The position numbers were made by a program, and so were the translations under genes. A model generated the notes under the pieces. It was not told the origin of the DNA and searched no databases. It was given only the letters and a program-made list of their open reading frames with translations. 30,991 bases of DNA from NCBI GenBank assembly GCA_050955105.1, contig JBPBQZ010000065.1, positions 1 to 30,991 on the forward strand. The letters run 5' to 3'. This DNA comes from JBPBQZ01 sp050955105. GTDB lineage: Bacteria; Pseudomonadota; Gammaproteobacteria; Burkholderiales; Burkholderiaceae. Below, one piece after another: positions 1 through 7,300 of this stretch (the stretch's first letter is position 1; every line of letters starts with the position of its first letter).

Positions 1-44
1 GACAGGATCTGCGCCACGATAATCAAAGTCTTCAGTAAAACCAT
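1..44 (-). CDS. secG: SecG preprotein translocase subunit, N-terminal fragment (runs off window)
   Basis: Only the first 14 codons are inside the window. They read MVLLKTLIIVAQIL, the start of the first membrane helix of SecG, the small subunit of the SecYEG inner-membrane protein channel. A GGAAGAG ribosome-binding site lies a few bases before the ATG at 44-42. The gene follows tpiA on the same strand after 225 bp, and tpiA-secG is a common order in betaproteobacteria. The call rests on a short peptide plus context; the rest of the gene lies beyond base 1. Confidence 0.75.
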   Translation of the reverse strand, partial: MVLLKTLIIVAQIL

Positions 45-269
45 CTCTCTTCCAGTATTGATATTCGCACTACGTACTAGCTGCCGATTCACTCGGGGCG
101 CATGACGAACGTCGCATGCCCGAGTACACGCTTGGCGTTCATTCTCGGCAGCCGAATCACCGGCGTGCCATGTGTGACTGCGGCGGCCCGATGGCCACCG
201 CGTGCGCTGCGGCGCAGTCGGAACGGGTCTATCAAGCGCCCGAAGCAAGCGTGCCGCAGCGCACCAATT

Positions 270-1034
270 TCAGCTCGCGGCGGCGTCGCAGATCGCGGCG
301 AATTCCGCCGCATCGAGCGCGGCACCGCCGATCAAACCGCCGTCGATATCGTCTTGGCCGAACAGCTCCGCAGCGTTCGCGGCCTTCACGCTGCCACCGT
401 AAAGCAGCGCGATGCCGGCCGCCCCGACTGATTTCTGTGCCAATACGCCACGCAGATAGGCGTGCACCTGTTGCGCCTGCGCGGAACTGGCGCTGCGCCC
501 AGTGCCAATCGCCCAGACCGGTTCATAGGCTAGCACCATCGCCGCGGCCTGTGCGTCGGTCAGCACGTCGAGCACCGCGCGCAGTTGTGCGCCGACGACT
601 TGCTCGGTAAGGTCGCTTTCGCGCTCCTCCAACGTTTCGCCCACGCAGACAATCGGCGTCAGTCCCGCTTCGAAGGCCCGCAAAGCCTTGCTGGCGACCA
701 GTTCCGAGCTTTCGTGATTATAGGTGCGGCGTTCGGAATGACCGACGATCGCAAAGCGCGCGCCGAACTCCGCCACCATGCTCGCCGCCACTTCGCCGGT
801 GAACGCGCCGCCAGCATGCGCCGACACGTCTTCGGCACCCCAGGCCACCGTCGAATTGCCGAGCACCGCCTGTGCCTGCGCCAGATAGGGAAATGGCACG
901 CACACCGCGACACCTACCCGGGCCGGCAAGCCGCGCGCCGCTGCCGCCACGGCGCCCAGCAGCGTCGCGTTTTGCGCGAGCCGCCCATTCATTTTCCAGT
1001 TTCCAACGACAAGTCTGTTGCGATCTTTGGCCAT
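270..1034 (-). CDS. tpiA: Triosephosphate isomerase
   Basis: Cytosolic glycolytic enzyme that interconverts dihydroxyacetone phosphate and glyceraldehyde 3-phosphate. The 254-residue protein has the usual family length. It shows the catalytic Lys14 in NWKMN, His99 in VGHSERR, the general base Glu171 in AYEPVWAIGTG, and the phosphate-binding loops around GGS 213-215 and GLIGG 233-237. The frame is open to 1100, but the extra residues are unlike the family. The ATG at 1034 puts the NWKMN motif at the usual distance and has GGAAAG upstream. It lies upstream of secG on the same strand. The 155 bp between it and the oxidoreductase gene could hold its own promoter, but I see no clear one. Confidence 0.97.
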   Translation of the reverse strand: MAKDRNRLVVGNWKMNGRLAQNATLLGAVAAAARGLPARVGVAVCVPFPYLAQAQAVLGNSTVAWGAEDVSAHAGGAFTGEVAASMVAEFGARFAIVGHSERRTYNHESSELVASKALRAFEAGLTPIVCVGETLEERESDLTEQVVGAQLRAVLDVLTDAQAAAMVLAYEPVWAIGTGRSASSAQAQQVHAYLRGVLAQKSVGAAGIALLYGGSVKAANAAELFGQDDIDGGLIGGAALDAAEFAAICDAAAS

Positions 1035-1189
1035 CAGGTCTTTCCGCCCATTGCTTACTTTCAGCTCACCGACAACGGCTGGCGCCAGGTAGCGCGCCAT
1101 CAGGCCGGACTTTTACCGAACGCCCCGCGCGTCCGGATGCTTGCTTGCGAAGGGCGACTTGCGCCGCCCAACGGTCGAAGCCGGCGATT

Positions 1190-2191
1190 TTACCATTCGA
1201 GAATAATCTTCCCGATATGCGCGCTGCTTTCCATCAAGGCATGCGCATCCGCCGCGCGCGTCATCGGCAAGACCTCGTGGATCACCGGTTTGACCTTGCC
1301 GCTTTCCAGCAGCGGCCACACGTATTTCAACAATTCCGCGGCGATCGCCGCCTTGAAATCGACTGAACGCGGCCGCAGCGTCGAGCCCGTCAACGTGAGG
1401 CGACGGCGCAGGATATCGCCCAGCGGTATTTCCGCTTTGGCGCCGCCCAGCAGCGCGATCAGGACGATCCGACCCCCATCGGCCAGCGCCTTCAGTTCGC
1501 GTGCGGTATAAGAGCCGCCGACCATGTCGAGCACCACGTCGACACCACGCTTGGCGGTCGCTTCTCGCACCACCTCGACAAAATCTTCGCTTTTGTAATT
1601 GATGGCGCGTTCGGCACCCAGGTCGACGCAGGCCTGACATTTCTCAGCGCTGCCCGCGGTCGCGAAAACGCGATGTCCGAGTGCCGCTGCAATCTGGATC
1701 GCGGCCACGCCGATGCCGCTCGAGCCACCCTGCACGAGCAGCGTTTCGTCCGCCCCACCCTCGCCGCGCCCCAGCGCCCCGCGCTGGAACACATTGCTCC
1801 AGACGGTGAAAAAAGTCTCCGGCAACGACGCCGCCTGCACGTCCGACAAGCCGCCTGGCACGGGCAGGCATTGCGCCAGCGGCGCGGCCGCGAATTCCGC
1901 ATAACCGCCGCCTTGCAGCAATGCGCACACCCGATCACCCAGCTTCAGGCCCGCGGGATTGACGCCGCTGAAGTCACCGCCCACCAGCGTGCCGGCCACT
2001 TCCAGGCCCGGCAGATCGGAAGCGCCCGGCGGCACCGGATAATTGCCCTGCCGCTGAAACACATCGGGCCGGTTCACGCCAGCAGCGGCGACACGAATCA
2101 GCACCTCGCCCGCCTTGGGGGTCGGTTCGGGTCGCTGCGTCAGTTGCAAAACCTCAGGACCGCCGTATTGCGAAATTTCGATGGCTTTCAT
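1190..2191 (-). CDS. NAD(P)H quinone oxidoreductase, PIG3-type medium-chain dehydrogenase
   Basis: 333-residue zinc-independent MDR-superfamily oxidoreductase. The N-terminal GroES-like domain (about 1-125) carries the NRPD motif at 40-43, typical of the PIG3/TIGR02824 branch. The Rossmann domain has a glycine-rich NADPH loop, GGSSGIG, at 155-161. The cysteine and histidine ligands of zinc alcohol dehydrogenases are not seen, so it probably reduces quinones or other small carbonyls. The ATG at 2191 has AAGGA about 8 nt upstream. It lies 114 bp downstream of pnp on the same strand; that gap has GC-rich inverted repeats but no T-rich terminator, so some read-through from pnp is possible. The physiological substrate cannot be told from sequence. 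Confidence 0.9.
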   Translation of the reverse strand: MKAIEISQYGGPEVLQLTQRPEPTPKAGEVLIRVAAAGVNRPDVFQRQGNYPVPPGASDLPGLEVAGTLVGGDFSGVNPAGLKLGDRVCALLQGGGYAEFAAAPLAQCLPVPGGLSDVQAASLPETFFTVWSNVFQRGALGRGEGGADETLLVQGGSSGIGVAAIQIAAALGHRVFATAGSAEKCQACVDLGAERAINYKSEDFVEVVREATAKRGVDVVLDMVGGSYTARELKALADGGRIVLIALLGGAKAEIPLGDILRRRLTLTGSTLRPRSVDFKAAIAAELLKYVWPLLESGKVKPVIHEVLPMTRAADAHALMESSAHIGKIILEW

Positions 2192-2305
2192 TGATTCAAT
2201 CCTTCGAAGAACGGTGTCGCATGCGCCGGGCGACCGACCCGGTCGGACCCGGCGACAAGCCGCGCCGGCCGCGCGCGAACACCCGTGGCCGGCGCCTCGG
2301 CGCGC

Positions 2306-4435
2306 TTACTCAGCCGGCGTCGAGCCGGTTGCTGCCTCGTTCAGCAAAGCCTTCGCCGACAGGCGGATGCGGCCCTTTTCGTCTGTCTGGATGACTTTGA
2401 CGCGCACTTCCTGGCCATCTTTCAGATACTCGTTGATGTCCTTGATGCGTTCGTTGGCGATTTCGGAGATATGCAGCAGGCCGTCACGGCCCGGCAGAAT
2501 ATTCACGATGGCGCCGAAATCCAGCAGCTTCAACACCTTGCCGTCGTAGACCTGGCCCACTTCCACGTCGAGTGTGATGTTCTCGATACGGCGCTTGGCT
2601 TCGGCCATGCCTTCGGAGCTGGTGCTGGCGATGGTTACGACGCCTTCCTCGGAGATGTCGATCGTGGTACCGGTCTCTTCGGTCAGCGCACGGATCACCG
2701 ACCCGCCCTTGCCGATCACATCACGGATCTTTTCCGGATTGATCTTGATGGTGACCATGCGCGGCGCGAATTCCGACAGTTCGGTCCGCGGCCCGGTCAC
2801 GGCTTCTTCCATCTTGCCGAGGATATGGATGCGGCCTTCGCGCGCCTGCGCCAGTGCCACTTCCATGATTTCCTTGGTGATGCCCTGGATCTTGATATCC
2901 ATTTGCAGCGCCGTAATGCCTCGCGACGTGCCGGCCACCTTGAAGTCCATGTCGCCCAGGTGGTCTTCGTCGCCAAGGATGTCGGTCAATACGGCGAAAC
3001 GGTTGCTTTCCAGAATCAGGCCCATCGCGATACCCGCGACCGGTGCTTCCAGCGGCACGCCCGCATCGAGCAAGGCCAGTGAGCCACCGCACACGGAAGC
3101 CATCGACGACGAACCATTCGATTCGGTGATTTCCGATACCAGGCGAATCGTGTAGCCGAACGATTGCTCCTTCGGCAAGCATGCGGCCAACGCACGCTTG
3201 GCCAAGCGACCGTGGCCGATTTCACGCCGCTTGGGCGAACCGACGCGGCCGGTTTCGCCGGTGGCGAACGGCGGCATATTGTAGTGAAGCATGAAACGCT
3301 CGCGGTAGCTGCCTTCGAGCGCGTCGATATTCTGCTCGTCACCCTTGGTACCGAGCGTGGCGATCACCAGTGCCTGGGTTTCGCCACGCGTGAACAAGGC
3401 CGAACCGTGGGTACGCGGCAGCACGCCGGTACGGATCGAAATCGGTCGCACGGTGCGTGTATCGCGGCCGTCGATGCGTGGCTCGCCTGCCAGGATCTGG
3501 CTACGCACGATCTTGGCTTCCAGATCGAACAGGATATTGCCAACGGTGGTCGAGTCGGGTGCGGCAACGCCGGCTTGCGCCGCTTCGTCACGCAACTTCT
3601 CCGAAACCTGAGCCACCGCCTTGCGCAGTTCGCCAGTGCGAGCTTGCTTGTCGCGGATCTGGTACGCAGCACGCAGCGCTGCCTCGCCATGCGCGGCCAC
3701 CTTGGCGAGCAATTCTTCGTTCTTCGGGGCCGGCTGCCAATCCCATTCGGGCTTGCCGGCTTCATCGACCAGGTCATTGATCGCGGTAATGGCGACCTGC
3801 ATCTGGTCGTGACCGAATACCACGGCGCCCAGCATGATTTCTTCCGACAACTGCTGCGCTTCGGACTCGACCATCAGCACCGCGGCTTCGGTACCCGCGA
3901 CGATCAGGTCGAGCTGCGACGTCTTCAATTCGCTGCGCGAGGGATTCAACTTGTATTGCCCGTCGAAATAGCCGACGCGTGCGCCACCGACCGGGCCGTT
4001 GAACGGAATGCCGGAAATTGCCAACGCGGCCGACGCGCCGAGCAAGGCGGGAATGTCGGCCGGCACTTCCGGATTCAGCGACAGTACGTGGATGACCACT
4101 TGGACTTCATTGTAGAAGCCTTCTGGAAACAGCGGGCGCAGCGGCCGGTCGATCAGGCGCGACGTGAGGGTTTCGCCTTCCGACGGACGGCCTTCGCGGC
4201 GGAAAAAGCCGCCGGGAATCTTGCCTGCCGCGTACGTCTTCTCAAGATAGTCCACCGTGAGGGGGAAAAAGTCCTGGCCCGGCTTCGCATTGCGCGCGGC
4301 GACGACCGTCGCCAGCACCACCGTGTCATCGATGCTGACCAGCACCGCACCGCTCGCCTGACGCGCGATCTCGCCGGTTTCCAGGACAACCGTCTTGTCG
4401 CCCCACTGGAATTCCTTGACTACCTTATTGAACAT
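2306..4435 (-). CDS. pnp: Polyribonucleotide nucleotidyltransferase (PNPase)
   Basis: Phosphorolytic 3'-to-5' exoribonuclease, normally a homotrimer and part of the RNA degradosome. The 709 residues match the family length. Order: first RNase PH-like core (about 1-230), helical linker (240-320), second RNase PH core (325-550) with the acidic metal/catalytic cluster GDED/GDMD at 488-497, KH domain (555-615) with GKGG at 575-578, and S1 RNA-binding domain (625-695) ending in GRIRLSAKAL. The start MFNKVVKEFQ is the expected N-terminus. It lies downstream of rpsO as in many proteobacteria. A terminator and a long inverted repeat lie between the two genes and probably control it. Confidence 0.98.
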   Translation of the reverse strand: MFNKVVKEFQWGDKTVVLETGEIARQASGAVLVSIDDTVVLATVVAARNAKPGQDFFPLTVDYLEKTYAAGKIPGGFFRREGRPSEGETLTSRLIDRPLRPLFPEGFYNEVQVVIHVLSLNPEVPADIPALLGASAALAISGIPFNGPVGGARVGYFDGQYKLNPSRSELKTSQLDLIVAGTEAAVLMVESEAQQLSEEIMLGAVVFGHDQMQVAITAINDLVDEAGKPEWDWQPAPKNEELLAKVAAHGEAALRAAYQIRDKQARTGELRKAVAQVSEKLRDEAAQAGVAAPDSTTVGNILFDLEAKIVRSQILAGEPRIDGRDTRTVRPISIRTGVLPRTHGSALFTRGETQALVIATLGTKGDEQNIDALEGSYRERFMLHYNMPPFATGETGRVGSPKRREIGHGRLAKRALAACLPKEQSFGYTIRLVSEITESNGSSSMASVCGGSLALLDAGVPLEAPVAGIAMGLILESNRFAVLTDILGDEDHLGDMDFKVAGTSRGITALQMDIKIQGITKEIMEVALAQAREGRIHILGKMEEAVTGPRTELSEFAPRMVTIKINPEKIRDVIGKGGSVIRALTEETGTTIDISEEGVVTIASTSSEGMAEAKRRIENITLDVEVGQVYDGKVLKLLDFGAIVNILPGRDGLLHISEIANERIKDINEYLKDGQEVRVKVIQTDEKGRIRLSAKALLNEAATGSTPAE

Positions 4436-4521
4436 GCTCTGCTCCTATCAGTGGCTTGGTCGGCACGGCCGGCCAAGCGGCGTCGCGTGACAGTGCGTAG
4501 TACGAGCCGTGTTATTTATGC

Positions 4522-4559
4522 CATTCCAGAGAAACGCATGCGCACACTTCTCTGGAATG
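4522..4559 (-). promoter_or_regulatory. Perfect 12-bp inverted repeat in the pnp leader (candidate RNase III processing hairpin)
   Basis: Bases 4522-4533 (CATTCCAGAGAA) are perfectly complementary to 4548-4559, with a 14-nt loop containing the palindrome CGCATGCG. The element lies about 87 nt before the pnp ATG and after the rpsO terminator, so it would be in the pnp leader RNA. There is no T-run after it in the pnp direction, so it is not a terminator. In E. coli a leader stem-loop is cut by RNase III and PNPase then represses its own mRNA; the same role is inferred here from position and structure only. Confidence 0.6.
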
Positions 4560-4624
4560 ACACAAAGCTCGTTCTAGCGCGCCCGCGGCGCTTCGGGGGT
4601 GCTGCCGCGCGGCGGCAACGCCCG

Positions 4625-4668
4625 TTAAAAAACAAAATGCCTGCATCAGTTTGGGCTGACACAGGCAT
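4625..4668 (-). terminator. Rho-independent terminator of rpsO
   Basis: The outer stem ATGCCTG/CAGGCAT (4637-4643 with 4662-4668) is followed by a 2x2 internal loop and an inner TCAG/CTGA stem. On the minus strand the hairpin runs straight into TTTTGTTTTTTAA. It begins about 20 nt after the rpsO stop codon. It should reduce read-through from rpsO into pnp. Confidence 0.88.
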
Positions 4669-4687
4669 GTCTGGGAACGCGAACCGA

Positions 4688-4957
4688 TTACTTGCGCAGA
4701 CCGAGCTGTTCGATCAGTGCACGATAACGGTCGGCATCTTTACCCTTCAGATAATCGAGCAATTTCCGACGACGGCTGACCATGCGCAGCAAACCGCGGC
4801 GGCTATGGTGATCCTTCGTGTGCTCTTTGAAGTGGCTCGTCAGATCGTTGATGCGCGCGGTCAGCAGCGCGACCTGTACTTCGGGCGATCCGGTATCGTT
4901 GGTGCCGCGCGCGAATTTCGCGACGGTTTCCGACTTGTTGAGGGTTGCAACTGTCAT
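4688..4957 (-). CDS. rpsO: 30S ribosomal protein S15
   Basis: Primary-binding small-subunit protein that binds 16S rRNA helices 20-22. The 89 residues are exactly the family length. Conserved features are the TGSPEVQVALLT helix at 22-33, the HTKDHHSRRGLL loop at 46-57 that contacts the rRNA three-way junction, and the basic SRRRKLLDYLK segment at 61-71. The frame is open to 5011, but the ATG at 4957, preceded by AAGGAAAATC, gives the standard N-terminus. It lies upstream of pnp with its own terminator between. A small hairpin lies just before its ribosome-binding site. Confidence 0.98.
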   Translation of the reverse strand: MTVATLNKSETVAKFARGTNDTGSPEVQVALLTARINDLTSHFKEHTKDHHSRRGLLRMVSRRRKLLDYLKGKDADRYRALIEQLGLRK

Positions 4958-4979
4958 GATTTTCCTTGAAGCGATGAAC

Positions 4980-4996
4980 GGCCGAAAAGAGCGGCC
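4980..4996 (-). promoter_or_regulatory. Small hairpin upstream of the rpsO ribosome-binding site
   Basis: GGCCG (4980-4984) and CGGCC (4992-4996) form a perfect 5-bp stem with a 7-nt loop, about 22 nt before the rpsO ATG. S15 represses its own translation through leader RNA structures in several bacteria, but the structures are not conserved between phyla. This hairpin is short and may be chance. Confidence 0.3.
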
Positions 4997-5143
4997 TGGA
5001 CTTGCGGTCACGGAAGAAAGTGCCGTGCCGTGCGAAAAACACTCGAAAAACTCGTTTGAAACTCAGCGCAGCCGCTTGAGACGTGCCGGCACTTTTTCGC
5101 CGAACCGGTAAAACCGAGAGCTGGCCCGATACGGAAAACGCGG

Positions 5144-5152
5144 ATTCTAACA
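5144..5152 (-). promoter_or_regulatory. Extended -10 promoter element for rpsO
   Basis: On the minus strand TGT-TAGAAT is an extended -10 element (TGn plus a 5/6 match to TATAAT). No good -35 box is seen at 16-18 bp. Transcription would start near 5137 and give an rpsO leader of about 180 nt. It lies in the 293-bp gap between the divergent genes rpsO and the binding-protein gene; that gap also holds the plus-strand promoter at 5193-5221. Confidence 0.45.
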
Positions 5153-5192
5153 CAGTGCACCGGGTCGGCGCCTAGCTGGCCAAACGGCCTAA

Positions 5193-5221
5193 TTGTCAGC
5201 ACCATAGGGCTCCACTATGAT
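5193..5221 (+). promoter_or_regulatory. Sigma-70 promoter of the substrate-binding protein gene
   Basis: TTGTCA (5193-5198, 5/6 match to the -35 consensus) and TATGAT (5216-5221, 5/6 match to -10) are separated by exactly 17 bp. The expected start near 5228 leaves a 5' leader of about 23 nt before the ATG at 5251. It is one of the best-formed promoters in the window. Confidence 0.7.
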
Positions 5222-5250
5222 CCGCTTTCCAAAAGGCAACGAGGTCTTGC

Positions 5251-6576
5251 ATGTCCGTGCTCCGTCTGGCGCGCCGCGCCCTACTGCTGGCTATCGCCGT
5301 CTGCATGCCAGCACTGCTGCTGGGACTGCCGGGCATTGCCAGCAGCGCCCCGTCCGACAGCGCAGGGGCGCTCAAGCCGGGCCTGGCACCCATTCGCCTC
5401 GGCATGATCGAAGGCATGTCCGGGCCGTTCGGCAATACCGGGGCCGCGGTGGCGCGTAACCTGCGGTTCGCCGTCGACCGCGTCAATGCCCGCGGCGGCG
5501 TCAAGCTGGCGGATGGACGCCATCCCCTGCAACTGGTGATATTCGACAGCGAAGGTGGCACCGAAAAGGCCTTGCTGCAATTACAGGCATTGACTGACCA
5601 GAACATCGGCTTTGTACTGCAAGGCAATAGTTCGGCGGTAGCATCGGCACTGATCGCGGCGATCAGTCGTCAAAACCAGCGAGACCCCGCGCACCGCGTC
5701 CTGTTCCTCAATTATTCGGCGGTCGATCCAGCACTTACCAATGCCGACTGCAGCTTCTGGCATTTCCGCTTCGACGCCGACGCCGCCATGCGCATGGACG
5801 CGCTCACGCAGGTGATGGCCGCCGATACCAGCCTGAAGCGCGCGTTCCTGATCAATCAAGACTATAGTTTTGGACACCAGGTGGCCGATCTGGCCCGCGC
5901 GTCGCTGGCACAGAAACGCCCCGACGTGGCGATCGTGGGTGACGTGTTTCATCCAATCGGCCAGGTGAAGGACTTCTCGGCCTATATTTCGAAAATCCGC
6001 GAGCACGACGCCAACGCGGTAATTACCGGTAACTGGGGCAACGATTTGACGCTGTTGGTCAAGGCGGCCCGGGAACAATCTCTGGATGCGCGGTTCTATA
6101 CGTTCTATGGCAACAACATGGGCGCGCCAGCGGCGCTCGGCGATGCCGGCGTCGGACGGGTGTTTGCCGTGGCCGATTGGCATCCGAATGTCGGCGGCGC
6201 CGAATCCGATGCGTTCGCCAAGGCGTTTTCCGCTTATGTCAGTCAACCCTCCGATGACTACCCGGTGCTGCGCATGAGCGTAATGGTCGATATGTTGGCC
6301 GCCGCGATCGAACGCGCGGGCAACACCGAAGCAGTGCCGGTGGCCCACGCACTGGAAGGTATGCACTGGAACAACCCGCTACATCCGTCGTGGATGCGCG
6401 CGGACAACCACCAATTGATCCAGCCGCTATATGTCATGCGGATGGGCCGTGTCGGAACGCCCGGCGTGCGCTTCGACAGTGAGGGTTCCGGCTTCGGTTT
6501 CCGTACCGAACTGGCGGTGCCCGCGGACAAAACGGTTATGCCGACGACATGCCAGATGAAGCGCCCGCTATCGTGA
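5251..6576 (+). CDS. Periplasmic substrate-binding protein, branched-chain amino-acid/amide ABC family
   Basis: 441-residue exported solute-binding protein of the LivK-like type I periplasmic fold (Peripla_BP_6). Residues 1-33 form a signal peptide: basic start, long hydrophobic core, ASSA cleavage region. The mature protein opens with IRLGMIEGMSGPFGNTG, the usual first strand and ligand loop, and has ALTNADCSFWHFRF near 161-173. Cys167 and Cys434 are the only cysteines in the mature part and may form a disulfide. GAGG lies 8 nt before the ATG. No permease or ATPase gene lies in the window, so it is an orphan that must share a transporter or act as a sensor. The ligand is unknown; branched-chain amino acids are only a family-level guess, although leuA is close by. 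Confidence 0.85.
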   Translation: MSVLRLARRALLLAIAVCMPALLLGLPGIASSAPSDSAGALKPGLAPIRLGMIEGMSGPFGNTGAAVARNLRFAVDRVNARGGVKLADGRHPLQLVIFDSEGGTEKALLQLQALTDQNIGFVLQGNSSAVASALIAAISRQNQRDPAHRVLFLNYSAVDPALTNADCSFWHFRFDADAAMRMDALTQVMAADTSLKRAFLINQDYSFGHQVADLARASLAQKRPDVAIVGDVFHPIGQVKDFSAYISKIREHDANAVITGNWGNDLTLLVKAAREQSLDARFYTFYGNNMGAPAALGDAGVGRVFAVADWHPNVGGAESDAFAKAFSAYVSQPSDDYPVLRMSVMVDMLAAAIERAGNTEAVPVAHALEGMHWNNPLHPSWMRADNHQLIQPLYVMRMGRVGTPGVRFDSEGSGFGFRTELAVPADKTVMPTTCQMKRPLS

Positions 6577-6670
6577 GAACTACGTCATGAACCAGGAAGT
6601 TGCTTTTACCGCTTACGCCTCCACACAACCAGGAGAGAGGCCACATCGGTCGTGCGGCCGCCTGGCATGG

Positions 6671-7195
6671 ATGAAATCGGCGAAATCATTCAAATCAGCG
6701 GTGCTTATTGCGCTGGCTGGCACCAGCCTGGCATTGGGACTTGCGGGCTGCGCGCAGCCCTGGCAAAAATTCACAGCCGGCGAGGACGTGTCAGTGCTGA
6801 CCGCCAGCATGGGACCACCCCCGGAGCAATATCCACTGGCGAATGGCACACGCCGACTGTTGTGGCCCACGCGCCCATTCGGAGAGGTCACCACTGCCGC
6901 GGTGGTCGATGCGTCCGGCAAAGTGCTGGATGTGCGACAGGTACTGAGTAACGAGGAATTTGCGCGCGCTGAAATCGGCCGCTGGACCAAGCAGGATGTG
7001 CTGGAGAACTTCGGCCTGCCCGAAGAGACTGCATACTTCCCGCTGATGAAGCGCCAAGTATGGACCTACCGCTATAAAGACAGCGGCGTCTGGTACATGC
7101 TGTACAGCTTCTACTTCGACCCGAATGGCATATTGACCACTACCCAGAAAACGCCCGACCCGCTGCATGATCCGACTGAGCGCGCATTGTTTTAA
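6671..7195 (+). CDS. Outer-membrane lipoprotein with two BamE/SmpA-like repeats
   Basis: With the ATG at 6671 the product is 174 residues and has a lipoprotein signal: basic KSAKSFK, hydrophobic core, and lipobox LAGC with Cys27. The residue after Cys27 is Ala, not Asp, which favours export to the outer membrane. Two similar segments follow, about 36-92 and 105-160. Each reads as a helix, a G-x-P turn, an aromatic strand, then a strand ending D-x-x-G or D-P-N-G. The second (TKQDVLENFGLPEET, then WTYRY and FYFDPNGIL) strongly resembles the BamE/SmpA fold. The frame is open back to an ATG at 6587; an AGGAGAGAGG at 6631-6640 fits neither ATG well, so the start is uncertain. It follows the binding-protein gene by 94 bp and may share its transcript. 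The function is unknown. Confidence 0.75.
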   Translation: MKSAKSFKSAVLIALAGTSLALGLAGCAQPWQKFTAGEDVSVLTASMGPPPEQYPLANGTRRLLWPTRPFGEVTTAAVVDASGKVLDVRQVLSNEEFARAEIGRWTKQDVLENFGLPEETAYFPLMKRQVWTYRYKDSGVWYMLYSFYFDPNGILTTTQKTPDPLHDPTERALF

Positions 7196-7231
7196 GGCGC
7201 TTGACGGTCAATGCATGCTGCCCTGAAGGAC

Positions 7232-7268
7232 AAAAAAAGCGGTCCAACTTAAAAAGTGGACCGCTTTT
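7232..7268. terminator. Bidirectional Rho-independent terminator between the lipoprotein gene and leuA
   Basis: AAAAGCGGTCCA (7235-7246) pairs perfectly with TGGACCGCTTTT (7257-7268). The stem can extend by CTT/AAG with one bulged A. It ends in T-runs on both strands: TTTT on plus, and at least seven T on minus. It lies 40 bp after the plus-strand lipoprotein gene and about 35 bp after the leuA stop on the minus strand, so it serves both. Confidence 0.9.
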
Positions 7269-7300
7269 CCGGCACATAGCAATCAACGACCAACGACCGC

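Noticed and set aside
45..269. tRNA or small gene between tpiA and secG
   Set aside because: No cloverleaf-like sequence or credible ORF was found; only the secG ribosome-binding site is clear.
3164..4969. A 601-codon plus-strand open frame
   Set aside because: It is antisense to pnp and rpsO, has no recognisable domain, and results from the GC-rich codon bias of those genes.
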